The notes below the pieces were generated by a model. That model did not search any database. It saw only the letters and a list, made by a program, of their open reading frames with translations, and had not been told where the DNA came from. The position numbers and the translations under genes are program-made. This document shows positions 49,877-58,032 of a stretch of 64,000 nucleotides of DNA, piece after piece. Positions within the stretch are counted from its first letter, which is position 1, and each line of letters opens with the position of its first letter. This DNA comes from Candidatus Rhodoferax mariagerensis (GTDB lineage: Bacteria; Pseudomonadota; Gammaproteobacteria; Burkholderiales; Burkholderiaceae_C): positions 1-64,000 of the forward strand of contig JADKAW010000047.1 of the NCBI GenBank assembly GCA_016719055.1, given 5' to 3'.

Positions 49877-50512
49877 ATGACAAAACGGCAGCAAACTCTG
49901 GGTGAGGAAATCGCCAATAGCGTGAGCCATGGTGTGGCCCTGCTCGCGGCCATTGCCAGCGTGCCTTTTTTGATGGCATCTGCACAAAATCTGAGCGTGG
50001 CCAGTTTCGTCGGTGCTGCGGTTTTCGCTGCAACCATGGTGTTGCTCTATTTGGCATCGACGCTTTACCACGCGATGCCCCCGGGGCGCGCCAAACGCGT
50101 TTTCTGCAAGCTCGACCACGGCGCCATCTACTTGTTTATCGCCGGCAGTTACACGCCATTTTCATTGGGAGCACTTGGCGGCCCGTGGGGTTGGAGCCTT
50201 TTTGGGCTGGTTTGGTCGCTCGCTGCGATTGGCATAACGTTGAAAGCTTTTGACCGACTGTCGCACCCGTGGCTGTCCACAGGCCTTTACCTCGCCATGG
50301 GATGGCTGGTCGTCATTGCAGCTGTTCCATTACTTGAGCGGGTGCCCCTGCCTGGGGTGATGTGGTTGGTGGCTGGCGGCTTGGCGTACACGGTGGGCGT
50401 GGTGTTTTTCGTGCTGGACTCCCGTCTGCGGTATTCGCACGCCGTTTGGCACGGCTTTGTCGCATTGGGCACCGGTTGTCACTTTGTTGCTGTGCTCGGG
50501 TACGCAGCATAG
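49877..50512 (+). CDS. Hemolysin III family (TrhA/YqfA-like) membrane protein
   Basis: ATG 49877 (MTKRQQTLGEEIANSVSHGV) gives 211 residues and seven membrane segments. The PAQR-type signature is clear: SVSHGVALL, YLASTLYHAMPPGRAKRVFC, KLDHGAIYLFIAGSYTPFSL and the C-terminal RYSHAVWHGFVALGTGCHFV, with the Ser/His/Asp metal-site residues. Despite the name, bacterial members act in membrane lipid homeostasis rather than as proven toxins. Confidence 0.9.
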   Translation: MTKRQQTLGEEIANSVSHGVALLAAIASVPFLMASAQNLSVASFVGAAVFAATMVLLYLASTLYHAMPPGRAKRVFCKLDHGAIYLFIAGSYTPFSLGALGGPWGWSLFGLVWSLAAIGITLKAFDRLSHPWLSTGLYLAMGWLVVIAAVPLLERVPLPGVMWLVAGGLAYTVGVVFFVLDSRLRYSHAVWHGFVALGTGCHFVAVLGYAA

Positions 50513-51191
50513 GGAGCTTGCTGCAAGGCTCAAAACGAAGAACCCGGCAGCACCAAGAACGCAAGCTCCTGGCCGCTGGAGGTTCGGCCCAATGTCGCGT
50601 TGCGGTGAGCGCATCGCCCATTTTCAAGAGACTTTGGCCGCCTCAAAGCCAACCTCCTGGCGTGAAAAGAGGCGTTCTGCCTGCTCGAATCCGCGGGGCG
50701 AACACGCTCGCCTCTGGTCTTGCCGATTGGCAACCAAGCACTACGGCGTCGTGGCTGACCCGGCACGGGTATCCGCGCCGCGCGGGCACCCAGCCGGCTC
50801 GCATAAATAAATCACCCCAATACAAGGATGGCGCAAGCGCCTGCCGGCAAAACGTTGTGCTACCGCCGACCAAAAAAGTCGTCAATTTGCCCATCCTGCC
50901 TGGAGCAGTTAGGGTGGCCATCGGGGTTTATCCGGGCGCGACCGTGATTCGGCCGCAATGGCTTGGGCTGTTGCTGGACTTCGTGGGCGTTGAGTTTGTC
51001 GTCTTTGGCAAGATCGGCACGGGTTTTGGTGTGGCTGCCTTGTTGCCTGCCATCATGGCCCTGGCGGGCATCACGGTAGGCAGTTGCGCCAGAAGCGATG
51101 CTGTGCCGTCTTTGAATGGGGAACCGGCTCGGTGGCGCAATTTTTGCCAATAGCTCTGGTCACCGGGCATATTTTTTTGCAGGGCAATGCG
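50513..51191. other. Region without confident gene
   Basis: Open frames on both strands are compositionally odd and have no family match I recognise. A plus-strand stretch near 50880-51100 encodes a hydrophobic segment (LLDFVGVEFVVFGKIGTGFG), which could be a decayed membrane protein. No RNA gene is seen. Confidence 0.35.
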
Positions 51192-52073
51192 TCAGGTCAA
51201 AGACGGCAAGGCTTGCCGCTTCGCTCCATCCAGCGTTTGCCCTTGCTCTGTCTTCCACTCCAGCCAGCCGTTGGCTGAGCGACCCAGTATCGCGATGGCG
51301 GCCATGCTGGGGCTGGAGAACAGGTAGTCGCGGGTAAAGACGCAGTGTTTGCCTTGCAGCAGCAGCACGCCGTCGGTAACGAGTTGTTCACGGAAGCGCT
51401 CTTGCGATGTGCCTTTGATAGATGCTACGTTGTCAACACGGGCAGTTGAGCCTTTGTGCACCACAAACCCCTCGGATGTGTATTCCCCTACGCCGTTGGC
51501 CTCTGGCCCTTTGCAATAGAACAACTCAGGCGGCCCGGCATGTCCCTTGCTGGTGCTTAGGCCATTCGTCAGCGGTTCAAAAACGGGCTGCCCCAAGGTG
51601 GCTAACAAAGTGGCCGCTGTCTCATGTATCTCGTGGCAGTCCGCTTGCAGTGGCGCGGGGGTATAGGGCTGGGAGCCAGTGTTGCCATTCTCCAGACTGT
51701 AGCGCCCGGCCTGGGTGGCCTGTGCAATGGCAAACCACTCCAGAAACATCGCATGCGTTTGCGTCAGGCTGTTGGTCAACGAAATCACGACCATTGCCCG
51801 GTTCCAGAAATCTTTGTTCTGGTTGTGCTGCACCAGACGGTTGCCTACGTTGCCAGATTGTCCAATGTAGGCGCGCGGTAACCCGGCTTCGGACAAGTCG
51901 CCCAGCAAAAAGTACACGCCCACTTGCTGCGCCTCAGGCATTTTGAGGAAGTCCGCCAACTGGCTGCGTGGCACTTCAATCACGCGAACAATACGCGTGG
52001 TGATTTCGGCCACCCGCATGCCGCGCGGGTCGCCAGAGGGAAGGTATATCTGGATGGTTTGGGGGCGTGGCAT
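51192..52073 (-). CDS. GIY-YIG nuclease-family protein with DUF4357
   Basis: The 293-residue protein has a GIY-YIG-type domain at about 45-145 (QVGVYFLLGD in place of GIY, PRAYIGQSGNVGNRLVQHNQ for YIG with the following Arg, and a Glu in FLEWFAIAQA). A C-terminal DUF4357 follows (about 235-285: FREQLVTDGVLLLQGKHCVF, MAAIAILGRSANGWLEWKTE). This combination is common next to restriction and other defence genes. Its ATG overlaps the stop of the AlbA_2/ATPase gene (TGATG), so the two are coupled. The N-terminal 30 residues (IYLPSGDPRGMRVAEITTRI) are also typical of this protein group. A DNA-cleaving role is inference. Confidence 0.85.
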   Translation of the reverse strand: MPRPQTIQIYLPSGDPRGMRVAEITTRIVRVIEVPRSQLADFLKMPEAQQVGVYFLLGDLSEAGLPRAYIGQSGNVGNRLVQHNQNKDFWNRAMVVISLTNSLTQTHAMFLEWFAIAQATQAGRYSLENGNTGSQPYTPAPLQADCHEIHETAATLLATLGQPVFEPLTNGLSTSKGHAGPPELFYCKGPEANGVGEYTSEGFVVHKGSTARVDNVASIKGTSQERFREQLVTDGVLLLQGKHCVFTRDYLFSSPSMAAIAILGRSANGWLEWKTEQGQTLDGAKRQALPSLT

Positions 52074-53254
52074 CAGGTTCTCTTGTGTATTTTGACCAGC
52101 ACCGAGTGTTCGTCAAAGTCAAATTCAGCGGGCGGATTGCCGTTTTCAGCCAGCAGCGCCTGCGCCCGCTGCACGCCGTAACCGAAGCGGTTGACATAAC
52201 CCAGCGACTTCAGCGCCTCGGCAATCACCGGGTTGCGGTAGCTGTTGCGGGTGGGAAAGTTGGCAAGTGTTGCCTCGCCATACAGGCCACCGGGGTTTTG
52301 AATCTCGATGTGGTCGGCAAACACATAAAAGCGGATGGGCGAATGGCTGGCGTAGTTGCGGTGCATCACCGCGTTCATCAGCAACTCGCGCAGGGCACCT
52401 TCGGGGTAGTTTGGCACCAGTTTCTCTTGCAAGGGGTTGACCGACACCATGGCGGTTTTAATCACCAGCCGCAGCCGCGCCAGCAGCTCTTTGAGCACGC
52501 TTGGCAAATCGCCCGCCACCTCGGCCTGGTCGATTGGCACCTCGGCAAGCGAGATGCCAGCAAACTCCAGATACTGCACATAGGCTCCGGCCAAGAAAAA
52601 GCGCGGCCTTTTGCCGACCAGCAACACCCCCGCATGGGTGGCGCAGCGCCGATCCGGGTCATACAGGCGCAGTGAAGCCAGTTGCTGCTCCAGCGGGCGG
52701 TGGTTGGCGGCAATGGTTTCGGCATCCACGGCCTCGCGCCGGTAGGCATCAAACTGGCCCAGCGCCAAGTCTTCCATCTTGGCCTCCAGGCAGGGCTGGG
52801 CATCGAAGGACTTGGCCTGGGCGACGCGCCGCTCGTACAACACGCGCTCTTCCTGCTCGTTGGCAATCGCCTTGCGTGGGCCAATGCGGATGTACACCCG
52901 CCCCTTGTAGCGCACCGGTGGCAAGTCAGATGGATGCACCTCCACCACGGCCACGTCACCCCCTGCCAGGGAAAACTTGGCCACGTTCATCATCGGCTGC
53001 GGCAGGATGTTGCCGTCCGAGCGAATGCCAGCCAGGTTTTTGAGCAAATCGTCGGTCGCCTGGATACCTGCCAAAGAACCATCGTCCTTTACGCCGACCA
53101 GCAGATAACCGGGCCGCCGGTGATTGGGCAAGTCATTGGCAAAGGCACATATTGCTTGGCCAAACTTGTCGGTGTTGGTGGTCGATTCGGTGCGCTCGCA
53201 GGTGTCTGATTCGAGATCAGCCAGTAGCGCCTTTAACTGGTCTTCGTTCAGCAT
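52073..53254 (-). CDS. AlbA_2/Schlafen-type protein with HATPase-like C-terminus
   Basis: ATG 53254 gives 393 residues; a TTG six codons upstream is an alternative, and neither has a strong ribosome site. The N-terminal AlbA_2 (Schlafen-like) domain reads CERTESTTNTDKFGQAICAF, ANDLPNHRRPGYLLVGVKDD and PPVRYKGRVYIRIGPRKAIA. The C-terminal GHKL-type part has ALRELLMNAVMHRNYASHSP, HIEIQNPGGLYGEATLANFP and GYVNRFGYGVQRAQALLAEN. Such proteins are annotated as transcriptional regulators or helicase-like factors and are frequent in defence islands. It is first in a two-gene operon with the GIY-YIG protein. Confidence 0.88.
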   Translation of the reverse strand: MLNEDQLKALLADLESDTCERTESTTNTDKFGQAICAFANDLPNHRRPGYLLVGVKDDGSLAGIQATDDLLKNLAGIRSDGNILPQPMMNVAKFSLAGGDVAVVEVHPSDLPPVRYKGRVYIRIGPRKAIANEQEERVLYERRVAQAKSFDAQPCLEAKMEDLALGQFDAYRREAVDAETIAANHRPLEQQLASLRLYDPDRRCATHAGVLLVGKRPRFFLAGAYVQYLEFAGISLAEVPIDQAEVAGDLPSVLKELLARLRLVIKTAMVSVNPLQEKLVPNYPEGALRELLMNAVMHRNYASHSPIRFYVFADHIEIQNPGGLYGEATLANFPTRNSYRNPVIAEALKSLGYVNRFGYGVQRAQALLAENGNPPAEFDFDEHSVLVKIHKRT

Positions 53255-53270
53255 GGTGGATTTATATGAC

Positions 53271-53316
53271 AAATAGGCCTCTAGCTCTTATTAGATAAGC
53301 GCAAGGAGCTATAAAT
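53271..53316 (-). repeat. Dispersed short repeat copy
   Basis: Minus-strand TATAGCTCCTTGCGCTTATC followed by TAATAAGAGCTAGAGGCCTA. It separates the DAC operon from the AlbA_2 operon. Confidence 0.7.
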
Positions 53317-53427
53317 AATGAAGCGATTCCATTCCAGTATTGATTCTGCGCTATGACGTTTGAACTTTTGTTTTGGGTTATTTGCATTGACTAACTTCAA
53401 ATGAACCTCCAACTTGATCTGGCCGGA

Positions 53428-53553
53428 TCAATAGTTCAATTCAAGCCTGTCCCACGTTTTTCTTGATTTTTTCTGTGCAACGGTCTCTTTCCGTAGTTCC
53501 GAACGAACTGTGAAATCGCGTTTCAGCTTTTCCACATTGTTCGCGGCGCCCAT
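53428..53553 (-). CDS. Short ORF at the end of the DAC operon (41 aa)
   Basis: ATG 53553 lies three bases after the stop of the preceding frame. The product MGAANNVEKLKRDFTVRSEL...WDRLELNY is charged and has no recognised domain. It could be a real small protein, a fragment of a lost gene, or chance. The distance to the previous gene is its only support. Confidence 0.3.
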   Translation of the reverse strand: MGAANNVEKLKRDFTVRSELRKETVAQKKSRKTWDRLELNY

Positions 53554-53556
53554 CGT

Positions 53557-53898
53557 TCAACTCCAGTGTGAGTGCCGGTCGCCCGCGGTTCTCAGTACAA
53601 AATCAAACCCTTGAACCTTAAGTAATGCACTCTTTAGGCCTGCAGATGCGACTTGGGCACCGGCACTGTACAGCCAGTACCATCCAATGCTCCATTTTTC
53701 GTTGTCATGAATGTTTGGCCATATAAGTGGTAGAACAACATTTAAGTTTGCCAATGCATTTTCAAGTTGCGCTCCCTTACTTGTTCGAGCTAAGGTTCCA
53801 GGATTCCAGAGAAAATTAGGGAAGAAGGGGGGGTAGGAATGTCGGGCACCGGGTGGGAATTGCTTTCGGCAGAATTGGTGGACACCTTTGTTTTCCAA
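53557..53898 (-). CDS. DAC operon third frame, unknown (113 aa), possibly a fragment
   Basis: The first codon shown is TTG 53898. The readable core is LENALANLNVVLPLIWPNIH, then EKWSIGWYWLYSAGAQVASA and GLKSALLKVQGFDFVLRTAG; no domain is recognised. It is in the same frame as the preceding 147-residue gene, with only the TAA at 53917-53919 and six codons between. The two could be halves of one longer protein split by a stop codon, or the C-terminus of a deleted gene. The abrupt end after GFDFV suggests truncation. Confidence 0.4.
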   Translation of the reverse strand: MENKGVHQFCRKQFPPGARHSYPPFFPNFLWNPGTLARTSKGAQLENALANLNVVLPLIWPNIHDNEKWSIGWYWLYSAGAQVASAGLKSALLKVQGFDFVLRTAGDRHSHWS

Positions 53899-53916
53899 GA
53901 ATGTTTTTACACGCCT

Positions 53917-54360
53917 TTAGTGCTGTGCCGATTCTTCAGGATCTACATCATTACCCTCTGCATCAACAAAGTGCGAAATTTGCTCATGCGCGTGTCGTAA
54001 CCTCATCGCTTCCGTTGAAGAGATTACACCTAGCTCTTGAGCAAGCATAATTGCTTCGGCGTGAGATATCGCTATCGCTGGATTAGTGCTTTCATCGAAA
54101 TCACCTTTTCCTAGTATCTCACCTAAAAAACGCATACCAACTTTGGCAAGATCCCGCTTCAAAGCGGCCATGGCCTTGATCCAAACATAGTTCATAGTCA
54201 TCTCGTAGCTTCCTGCCTTGAAGCCACTGACAATTTGAGCCCTGTCTTTTACGCTGAGTTGTGTTGCAAACTCAATAATTTTTGGTGCTGTCGTTGCGCT
54301 TGCGGGTAAAACTTGCGCATCCTTTGCTGTCCATAGTGCTACGGATTTATTGCCCATCAT
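53917..54360 (-). CDS. DAC operon second gene, unknown (147 aa)
   Basis: Its ATG (54360) lies 14 bases inside the end of the DAC gene, so translation is coupled. The product is helical and soluble: KIIEFATQLSVKDRAQIVSG, FKAGSYEMTMNYVWIKAMAA, ALKRDLAKVGMRFLGEILG and HAEAIMLAQELGVISSTEAM followed by RLRHAHEQISHFVD. I do not recognise the family. The end DVDPEESAQH is a plausible natural C-terminus. The tight overlap suggests that it is a partner, sensor or effector of the DAC-family protein. Confidence 0.65.
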   Translation of the reverse strand: MMGNKSVALWTAKDAQVLPASATTAPKIIEFATQLSVKDRAQIVSGFKAGSYEMTMNYVWIKAMAALKRDLAKVGMRFLGEILGKGDFDESTNPAIAISHAEAIMLAQELGVISSTEAMRLRHAHEQISHFVDAEGNDVDPEESAQH

Positions 54361-55393
54361 TTATTCCTGTGAATTTGGTCCAACCATCTTGAGACTGAAT
54401 AAAAACGCCTTCAAGGCCTTTACCAACTTTCGCCTTTAACGCTTCGTAAGCTCTCGTACGAGCGCCTCCGATTACAACTTTTCCTGAAACCTTGCTTGGT
54501 GATGCAATAAAACAGTTGTAGGCAATCAGAAATCCCAATGTATTGAAAACGGTAATTCCGTCGCTGGAAATCATTCCTTTTATCAATGCAGCATTTGCAT
54601 TGAGCGCATGTTCTGCAGTGTTATCCGCGTCTTTTGCAAGTAGTTTACTGACTGAAGAGACAATATCAAGGGGAACCTTAAGAACTACGCCATCTGATAG
54701 GAATCTTGGAATTTTTTTTGTCTTTGCCACTGCAATAATTGCCCCATGACACGAATTAAGTGCAGCACGGATTGTCTTTTCGAGATAGGTTTCAGTTGAT
54801 TCCTTAAACGGATAATTTAAATCTTTGCAAACTAATTTAACGAGATTAGATGTATATGCCTGAGGTAGAGGGGATGTTGCTGGTTTGTCACTTAGCAGCA
54901 TGCTGTAGATATCCCCCTTGTGGTTACAGAGTTCAACGCACCCAGATGCCGTCCGAAACAGTCTGACCAACCGAATAGTCTCACGGGGTTCAGAGAAAAG
55001 AGTTTGATCCACGGAAATACTCAATGGATTGAGGGAAGCTCGAAAAAGCCCAAATTGATATTTTTCGTATCCTTGTGTGATGTAAATACACCAGCCTTCA
55101 ATAGCTAATGGAGAACATTTTTTGATTGCTTGGGCAATGGCTTCAGATGGGGAATCTTGCACGCCAATCGGAAGTATTTCTTTTACTGGCAAAAGCTTTA
55201 GTGTCTCATCTAAATTCTCACAGATATAAACCTCTGGTATCAGAACTGCACCCTCTTCACGCAAATCAGCCAAGATCACAACGAGACTAGTCAACGTAGT
55301 CGCCGTTACAAGATTCGACATCCCGCATGAATCTGAGAAATCGACCAAATTACCCTGCAAATATTCACGTAATGACTTTGTGATGAGTGGCAT
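54347..55393 (-). CDS. DAC (diadenylate cyclase-like) domain protein with N-terminal sensor-type region
   Basis: ATG 55393 has GTAGGA six bases upstream; 348 residues. The N-terminal half (1-200) has no catalytic motif and resembles the probable-sensor regions (DACNx) placed before DAC domains in conflict/signalling systems. The C-terminal part has the DAC pattern: CHGAIIAVAKTKKIPRFLSD near 215, SSDGITVF with Asp268-Gly269 (DGA motif, Ala to Ile), VVIGGARTRAYEALKAKVG with Arg302-Thr303-Arg304 (usual RHR) and GVFIQSQDGWTKF. DAC domains make c-di-AMP from ATP. The His-to-Thr change leaves activity uncertain. The DNA is AT-richer than its surroundings, suggesting transfer. Confidence 0.75.
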   Translation of the reverse strand: MPLITKSLREYLQGNLVDFSDSCGMSNLVTATTLTSLVVILADLREEGAVLIPEVYICENLDETLKLLPVKEILPIGVQDSPSEAIAQAIKKCSPLAIEGWCIYITQGYEKYQFGLFRASLNPLSISVDQTLFSEPRETIRLVRLFRTASGCVELCNHKGDIYSMLLSDKPATSPLPQAYTSNLVKLVCKDLNYPFKESTETYLEKTIRAALNSCHGAIIAVAKTKKIPRFLSDGVVLKVPLDIVSSVSKLLAKDADNTAEHALNANAALIKGMISSDGITVFNTLGFLIAYNCFIASPSKVSGKVVIGGARTRAYEALKAKVGKGLEGVFIQSQDGWTKFTGINDGQ

Positions 55394-55598
55394 TTAATGT
55401 CCTACGTTGTACCTTCGTTACAGTTAATATTTTGGTATTTATTATGTATAGCATGTACTTTTCTAAAATATCCCCTGAACATGGTTCACATGATGTTCCG
55501 TAAATAACAACGCTAATCAAACCACAAATTCTGCCCCAATAATTCATCAGGCAGCAAGGGTTTCACAATTACGCTGTCAGCTTTCAGACTATACGGGT
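55394..55598. promoter_or_regulatory. Promoter region of the DAC operon
   Basis: On the minus strand GTACATGCTATACATAATAA, about 45-65 bases before the ATG, offers a TATACA/TATAAT-like -10; TTTAGA upstream is a weak -35. The stretch is AT-rich. No operator is evident. Confidence 0.35.
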
Positions 55599-55967
55599 TC
55601 AAACTTTCGCCACGCATGAAACCGCCCCTGCAATTGACTCAAGCCGCGCCAGCCAAAGCCCAAATCGAGGGTATTCAGCCCTCATTCTCGCCAACCCAAT
55701 TTCCAAAGCAGCCAAGTTGCCCAAAAACGGCTTCTGATATCCCGGAACAAGCTTTTCAACGCGCTTCGAAGACGCTGTCTGTGGCGAATCATTGATTTCC
55801 TCTGGCGTAGCAAACTGATCCCGTATTTTTTGAAACTCACCACCCAGCTCTTTTCGGCCAATGCCCTCGGCAAACGATGCGCAGTCGCTGAACAGCAGGG
55901 CCTCAAATTCATGCATGACTATAGAAGCCGAATTGGAAAATGAACCGCATTTAGCGAAGTATGGCAT
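55599..55967 (-). pseudogene. DUF4276 protein, N-terminally truncated
   Basis: The readable frame MHEFEALLFSDCASFAEGIG, FATPEEINDSPQTASSKRVE, KLVPGYQKPFLGNLAALEIG and LARMRAEYPRFGLWLARLES is the C-terminal half of the DUF4276 family (TOPRIM-like), whose members are about 210-230 residues and pair with AAA ATPases. The first half and the ATPase gene are missing upstream, where core-like DNA of the ynj-type operon begins within 60 bases. It marks the right edge of the accessory stretch. Confidence 0.75.
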
Positions 55968-56022
55968 GGGTCATATGTGTCAAAGCGCCCCGGTAACATC
56001 TTCAGCTTGAATCGCCGACCCC

Positions 56023-56763
56023 TTAACGTACCAGCGTCAAATCATCCACATAACCCAGGCTATTGCCACCCGTGTTGTCGGCATCACCCCCGACCAGCAC
56101 CGCCATCACCGGTGGCAAGCTGTCACTCTCGGCGCCAAACGCCCGGCGAAAGTCCGCGGCCACATCGCGTGTTTGTGCCACCCATTGCCCAGGCGCTGCG
56201 GTCTTGCCGCTGGTGGCGGCGATCATGCGAACGCGGCCGGTGTAGGCATTGGGCAGCATTGTTTCAGCGCTTAACTTGTCGTCCCACACGTAACACAGCG
56301 TGGCTGACGGCAGTTTCTCGGCGCTGGCGGCACGCGCCAAACGCAGCAGGTTGCGCTCAATCAGACCGAGCTTGTCAAGCGGCATGTCAAACAGTACACA
56401 CACCTTGAGCGGGCTGTCGTCACCCAGGCGGGTAGACAAGTCTGTGGCTTTCAGGCCCACATCGAGTCGCCAGCGCCAGCTTAAACGCAGGCCGACAAGG
56501 GGTGTGGTTGGCGGCAAATCGTGCACCAGATTGCCATAAGACCTAGACGCCGTCACGCGCAACACCTTGCGCCCGTCCAACTCGACCATGGCAAAGCCAG
56601 TCAACGGAATTTTGCCGCCCGGCACCCCCACCACCCGCCAGGGCGCGGGGGCTTGTTCGGACTGGGCTGAAGCCAGCGGCACCAGGGCAACTTCTGCCGC
56701 CTGCGCTTGCAGGGGACAGGTCAAGCAAAGCGCCAACTCCAGGCAAGTGCGTTTACGCGTCAT
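56023..56763 (-). CDS. DUF3047 exported protein
   Basis: The 246-residue protein has a signal peptide (MTRKRTCLELALCLTCPLQA-QAAE). The DUF3047 pattern follows: TGFAMVELDGRKVLRVTASR, SYGNLVHDLPPTTPLVGLRL, SWRWRLDVGLKATDLSTRLG, KVCVLFDMPL, YVWDDKL and VMAVLVGGDADNTGGNSLGY. A jelly-roll carbohydrate-binding-like fold is likely from the pattern; the function is unknown. Its start overlaps the preceding CDP-alcohol transferase gene by 11 bases, so it is the last gene of the ynjBCD-like operon. Confidence 0.85.
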   Translation of the reverse strand: MTRKRTCLELALCLTCPLQAQAAEVALVPLASAQSEQAPAPWRVVGVPGGKIPLTGFAMVELDGRKVLRVTASRSYGNLVHDLPPTTPLVGLRLSWRWRLDVGLKATDLSTRLGDDSPLKVCVLFDMPLDKLGLIERNLLRLARAASAEKLPSATLCYVWDDKLSAETMLPNAYTGRVRMIAATSGKTAAPGQWVAQTRDVAADFRRAFGAESDSLPPVMAVLVGGDADNTGGNSLGYVDDLTLVR

Positions 56764-57391
56764 GAATGGACCCAGATTGCGTTTCAGATTTAAAAACCGC
56801 CATACCCGCCGCTATGCGCGTGACCGTGGTCAGCGCGCACAGGCCGGCAAAGCCATACGCCAGCAAACCAAACCATTGCGGCAGCAAGCACATCAACACA
56901 AACACCGCAATGGTCTCAGTGCTTTCGGTCAAGCCACCCAGGTAATAAAAACCCTTGGCTGGATACGCAGCGCTGGTGGTGCCGCGTTTGGCGGCCAGCA
57001 CGGCAAACGCCAGAAATGTGCAGCCGGTGCCAATAAAACTGTAAATCAGCAGCGCCCCGGCCAGACCGTTGCCCACGGGGTCGGCCAGCACAAAAGCCAG
57101 CGGGATCGAGGCATAAAACAAAAAGTCCAGAGAAATGTCCAGAAAAGCCCCCAAATCAGTGGGCCGGGTCAAGCGGGCCATGGTGCCGTCCAGCCCATCG
57201 GCCAGCCGGTTGAGCGCAATGCTCAGCAAGGCCCAATCGGCATGCCCCAACGCAATCAACGGAATGGCGGTCAGCCCCACCACAAACCCGGCCCAGGTCA
57301 CTTGGTCCGCGCGCAGCCCCAAAGCCACCAGACCGCTGGCGATGCGTTGCAGCGGGCGCTGCAGGGCGGCGTTCAAAAAACGGTCAAGCAT
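56753..57391 (-). CDS. CDP-alcohol phosphatidyltransferase-family protein (YnjF-like)
   Basis: ATG 57391 gives MLDRFLNAALQRPLQRIASG and 212 residues. The membrane enzyme carries the CDP-alcohol signature in ADGLDGTMARLTRPTDLGAF followed by LDISLDFLFY (D-G-x2-A-R-x8-G-x3-D-x3-D), with about six membrane segments. Members transfer a phosphoalcohol from CDP-lipids or CDP-alcohols; the acceptor is unknown. Its start lies inside the end of the ATPase gene, as in the E. coli ynj cluster, where ynjF accompanies ynjBCD. Confidence 0.88.
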   Translation of the reverse strand: MLDRFLNAALQRPLQRIASGLVALGLRADQVTWAGFVVGLTAIPLIALGHADWALLSIALNRLADGLDGTMARLTRPTDLGAFLDISLDFLFYASIPLAFVLADPVGNGLAGALLIYSFIGTGCTFLAFAVLAAKRGTTSAAYPAKGFYYLGGLTESTETIAVFVLMCLLPQWFGLLAYGFAGLCALTTVTRIAAGMAVFKSETQSGSIHDA

Positions 57392-58031
57392 GTTTGTGCT
57401 GCCAATCACTGATGTTGATGACCCGGCCGCCCGGCGGCACATCGGCCGGGTCATGGGTGACCAGCAGGGTGGGAATGCGCTGGCCCGCAATTTGCTCAAA
57501 CACAAAGGCACGAAACTGGGTGCGCAACACGGCATCGAGCCTGGAAAACGGCTCATCCAGCAGCAGCGCCTGCGGCTGGGCCAACAAAGTGCGCATCAGG
57601 CTGACCCGCGCGCGTTGCCCGCCAGACAATGTGGCCGGGTCGCGGTCATGAAAGCCGGCCAAGCCCATGTCAGAGAGCGTCTGCTCCACCTGCTGGCGCC
57701 GCGCCTGGGCACCTTTGAGGGTGGCCGGCAGCGCAAACGCCAGGTTTTGCCCCACGCTCAAATGCCCAAACAACAAGTCGTCCTGAAACAGAATGCCGAT
57801 GTGGCGCGCCTCAATCGGCAAGGTATCACGCCGCACACCACCCAGCCATAACTCACCCATGGCTGAAAAGTGCGGGTCCAGGTCGCCAATCATCCAGTTC
57901 AGCAGCGTCGATTTTCCCGAGCCCGATACTCCGGTCAATGTGACCACCTCGCCGGCAGCCACCTCCAGCGACATGCCATACAACAGTGGCCCGCTGGTAT
58001 GTGTGATCGTCAGGTTCTGGATGTTCAGCAT
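57384..58031 (-). CDS. ynjD: ABC transporter ATP-binding protein (YnjD-like)
   Basis: ATG 58031 gives MLNIQNLTITHTSGPLLYGM and 215 residues. It has Walker A VSGSGKSTLLNWMIGDL near 37, Q-loop ILFQDDLLFGHLSVGQN, signature LSGGQRARVSLMRTLL, Walker B ALLLDEPFSRLDAVLR and the H-loop LLVTHDPADVPPGGRV. The start overlaps the end of the permease gene. With YnjB- and YnjC-like neighbours it forms a complete binding-protein-dependent importer of unknown substrate. Confidence 0.9.
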   Translation of the reverse strand: MLNIQNLTITHTSGPLLYGMSLEVAAGEVVTLTGVSGSGKSTLLNWMIGDLDPHFSAMGELWLGGVRRDTLPIEARHIGILFQDDLLFGHLSVGQNLAFALPATLKGAQARRQQVEQTLSDMGLAGFHDRDPATLSGGQRARVSLMRTLLAQPQALLLDEPFSRLDAVLRTQFRAFVFEQIAGQRIPTLLVTHDPADVPPGGRVINISDWQHKHA

Positions 58032-58032
58032 C

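Noticed and set aside
50362..51153. 263-codon plus-strand frame after hemolysin III
   Set aside because: It overlaps the end of the hemolysin III gene in another frame and has odd composition; only a short hydrophobic stretch is noteworthy.
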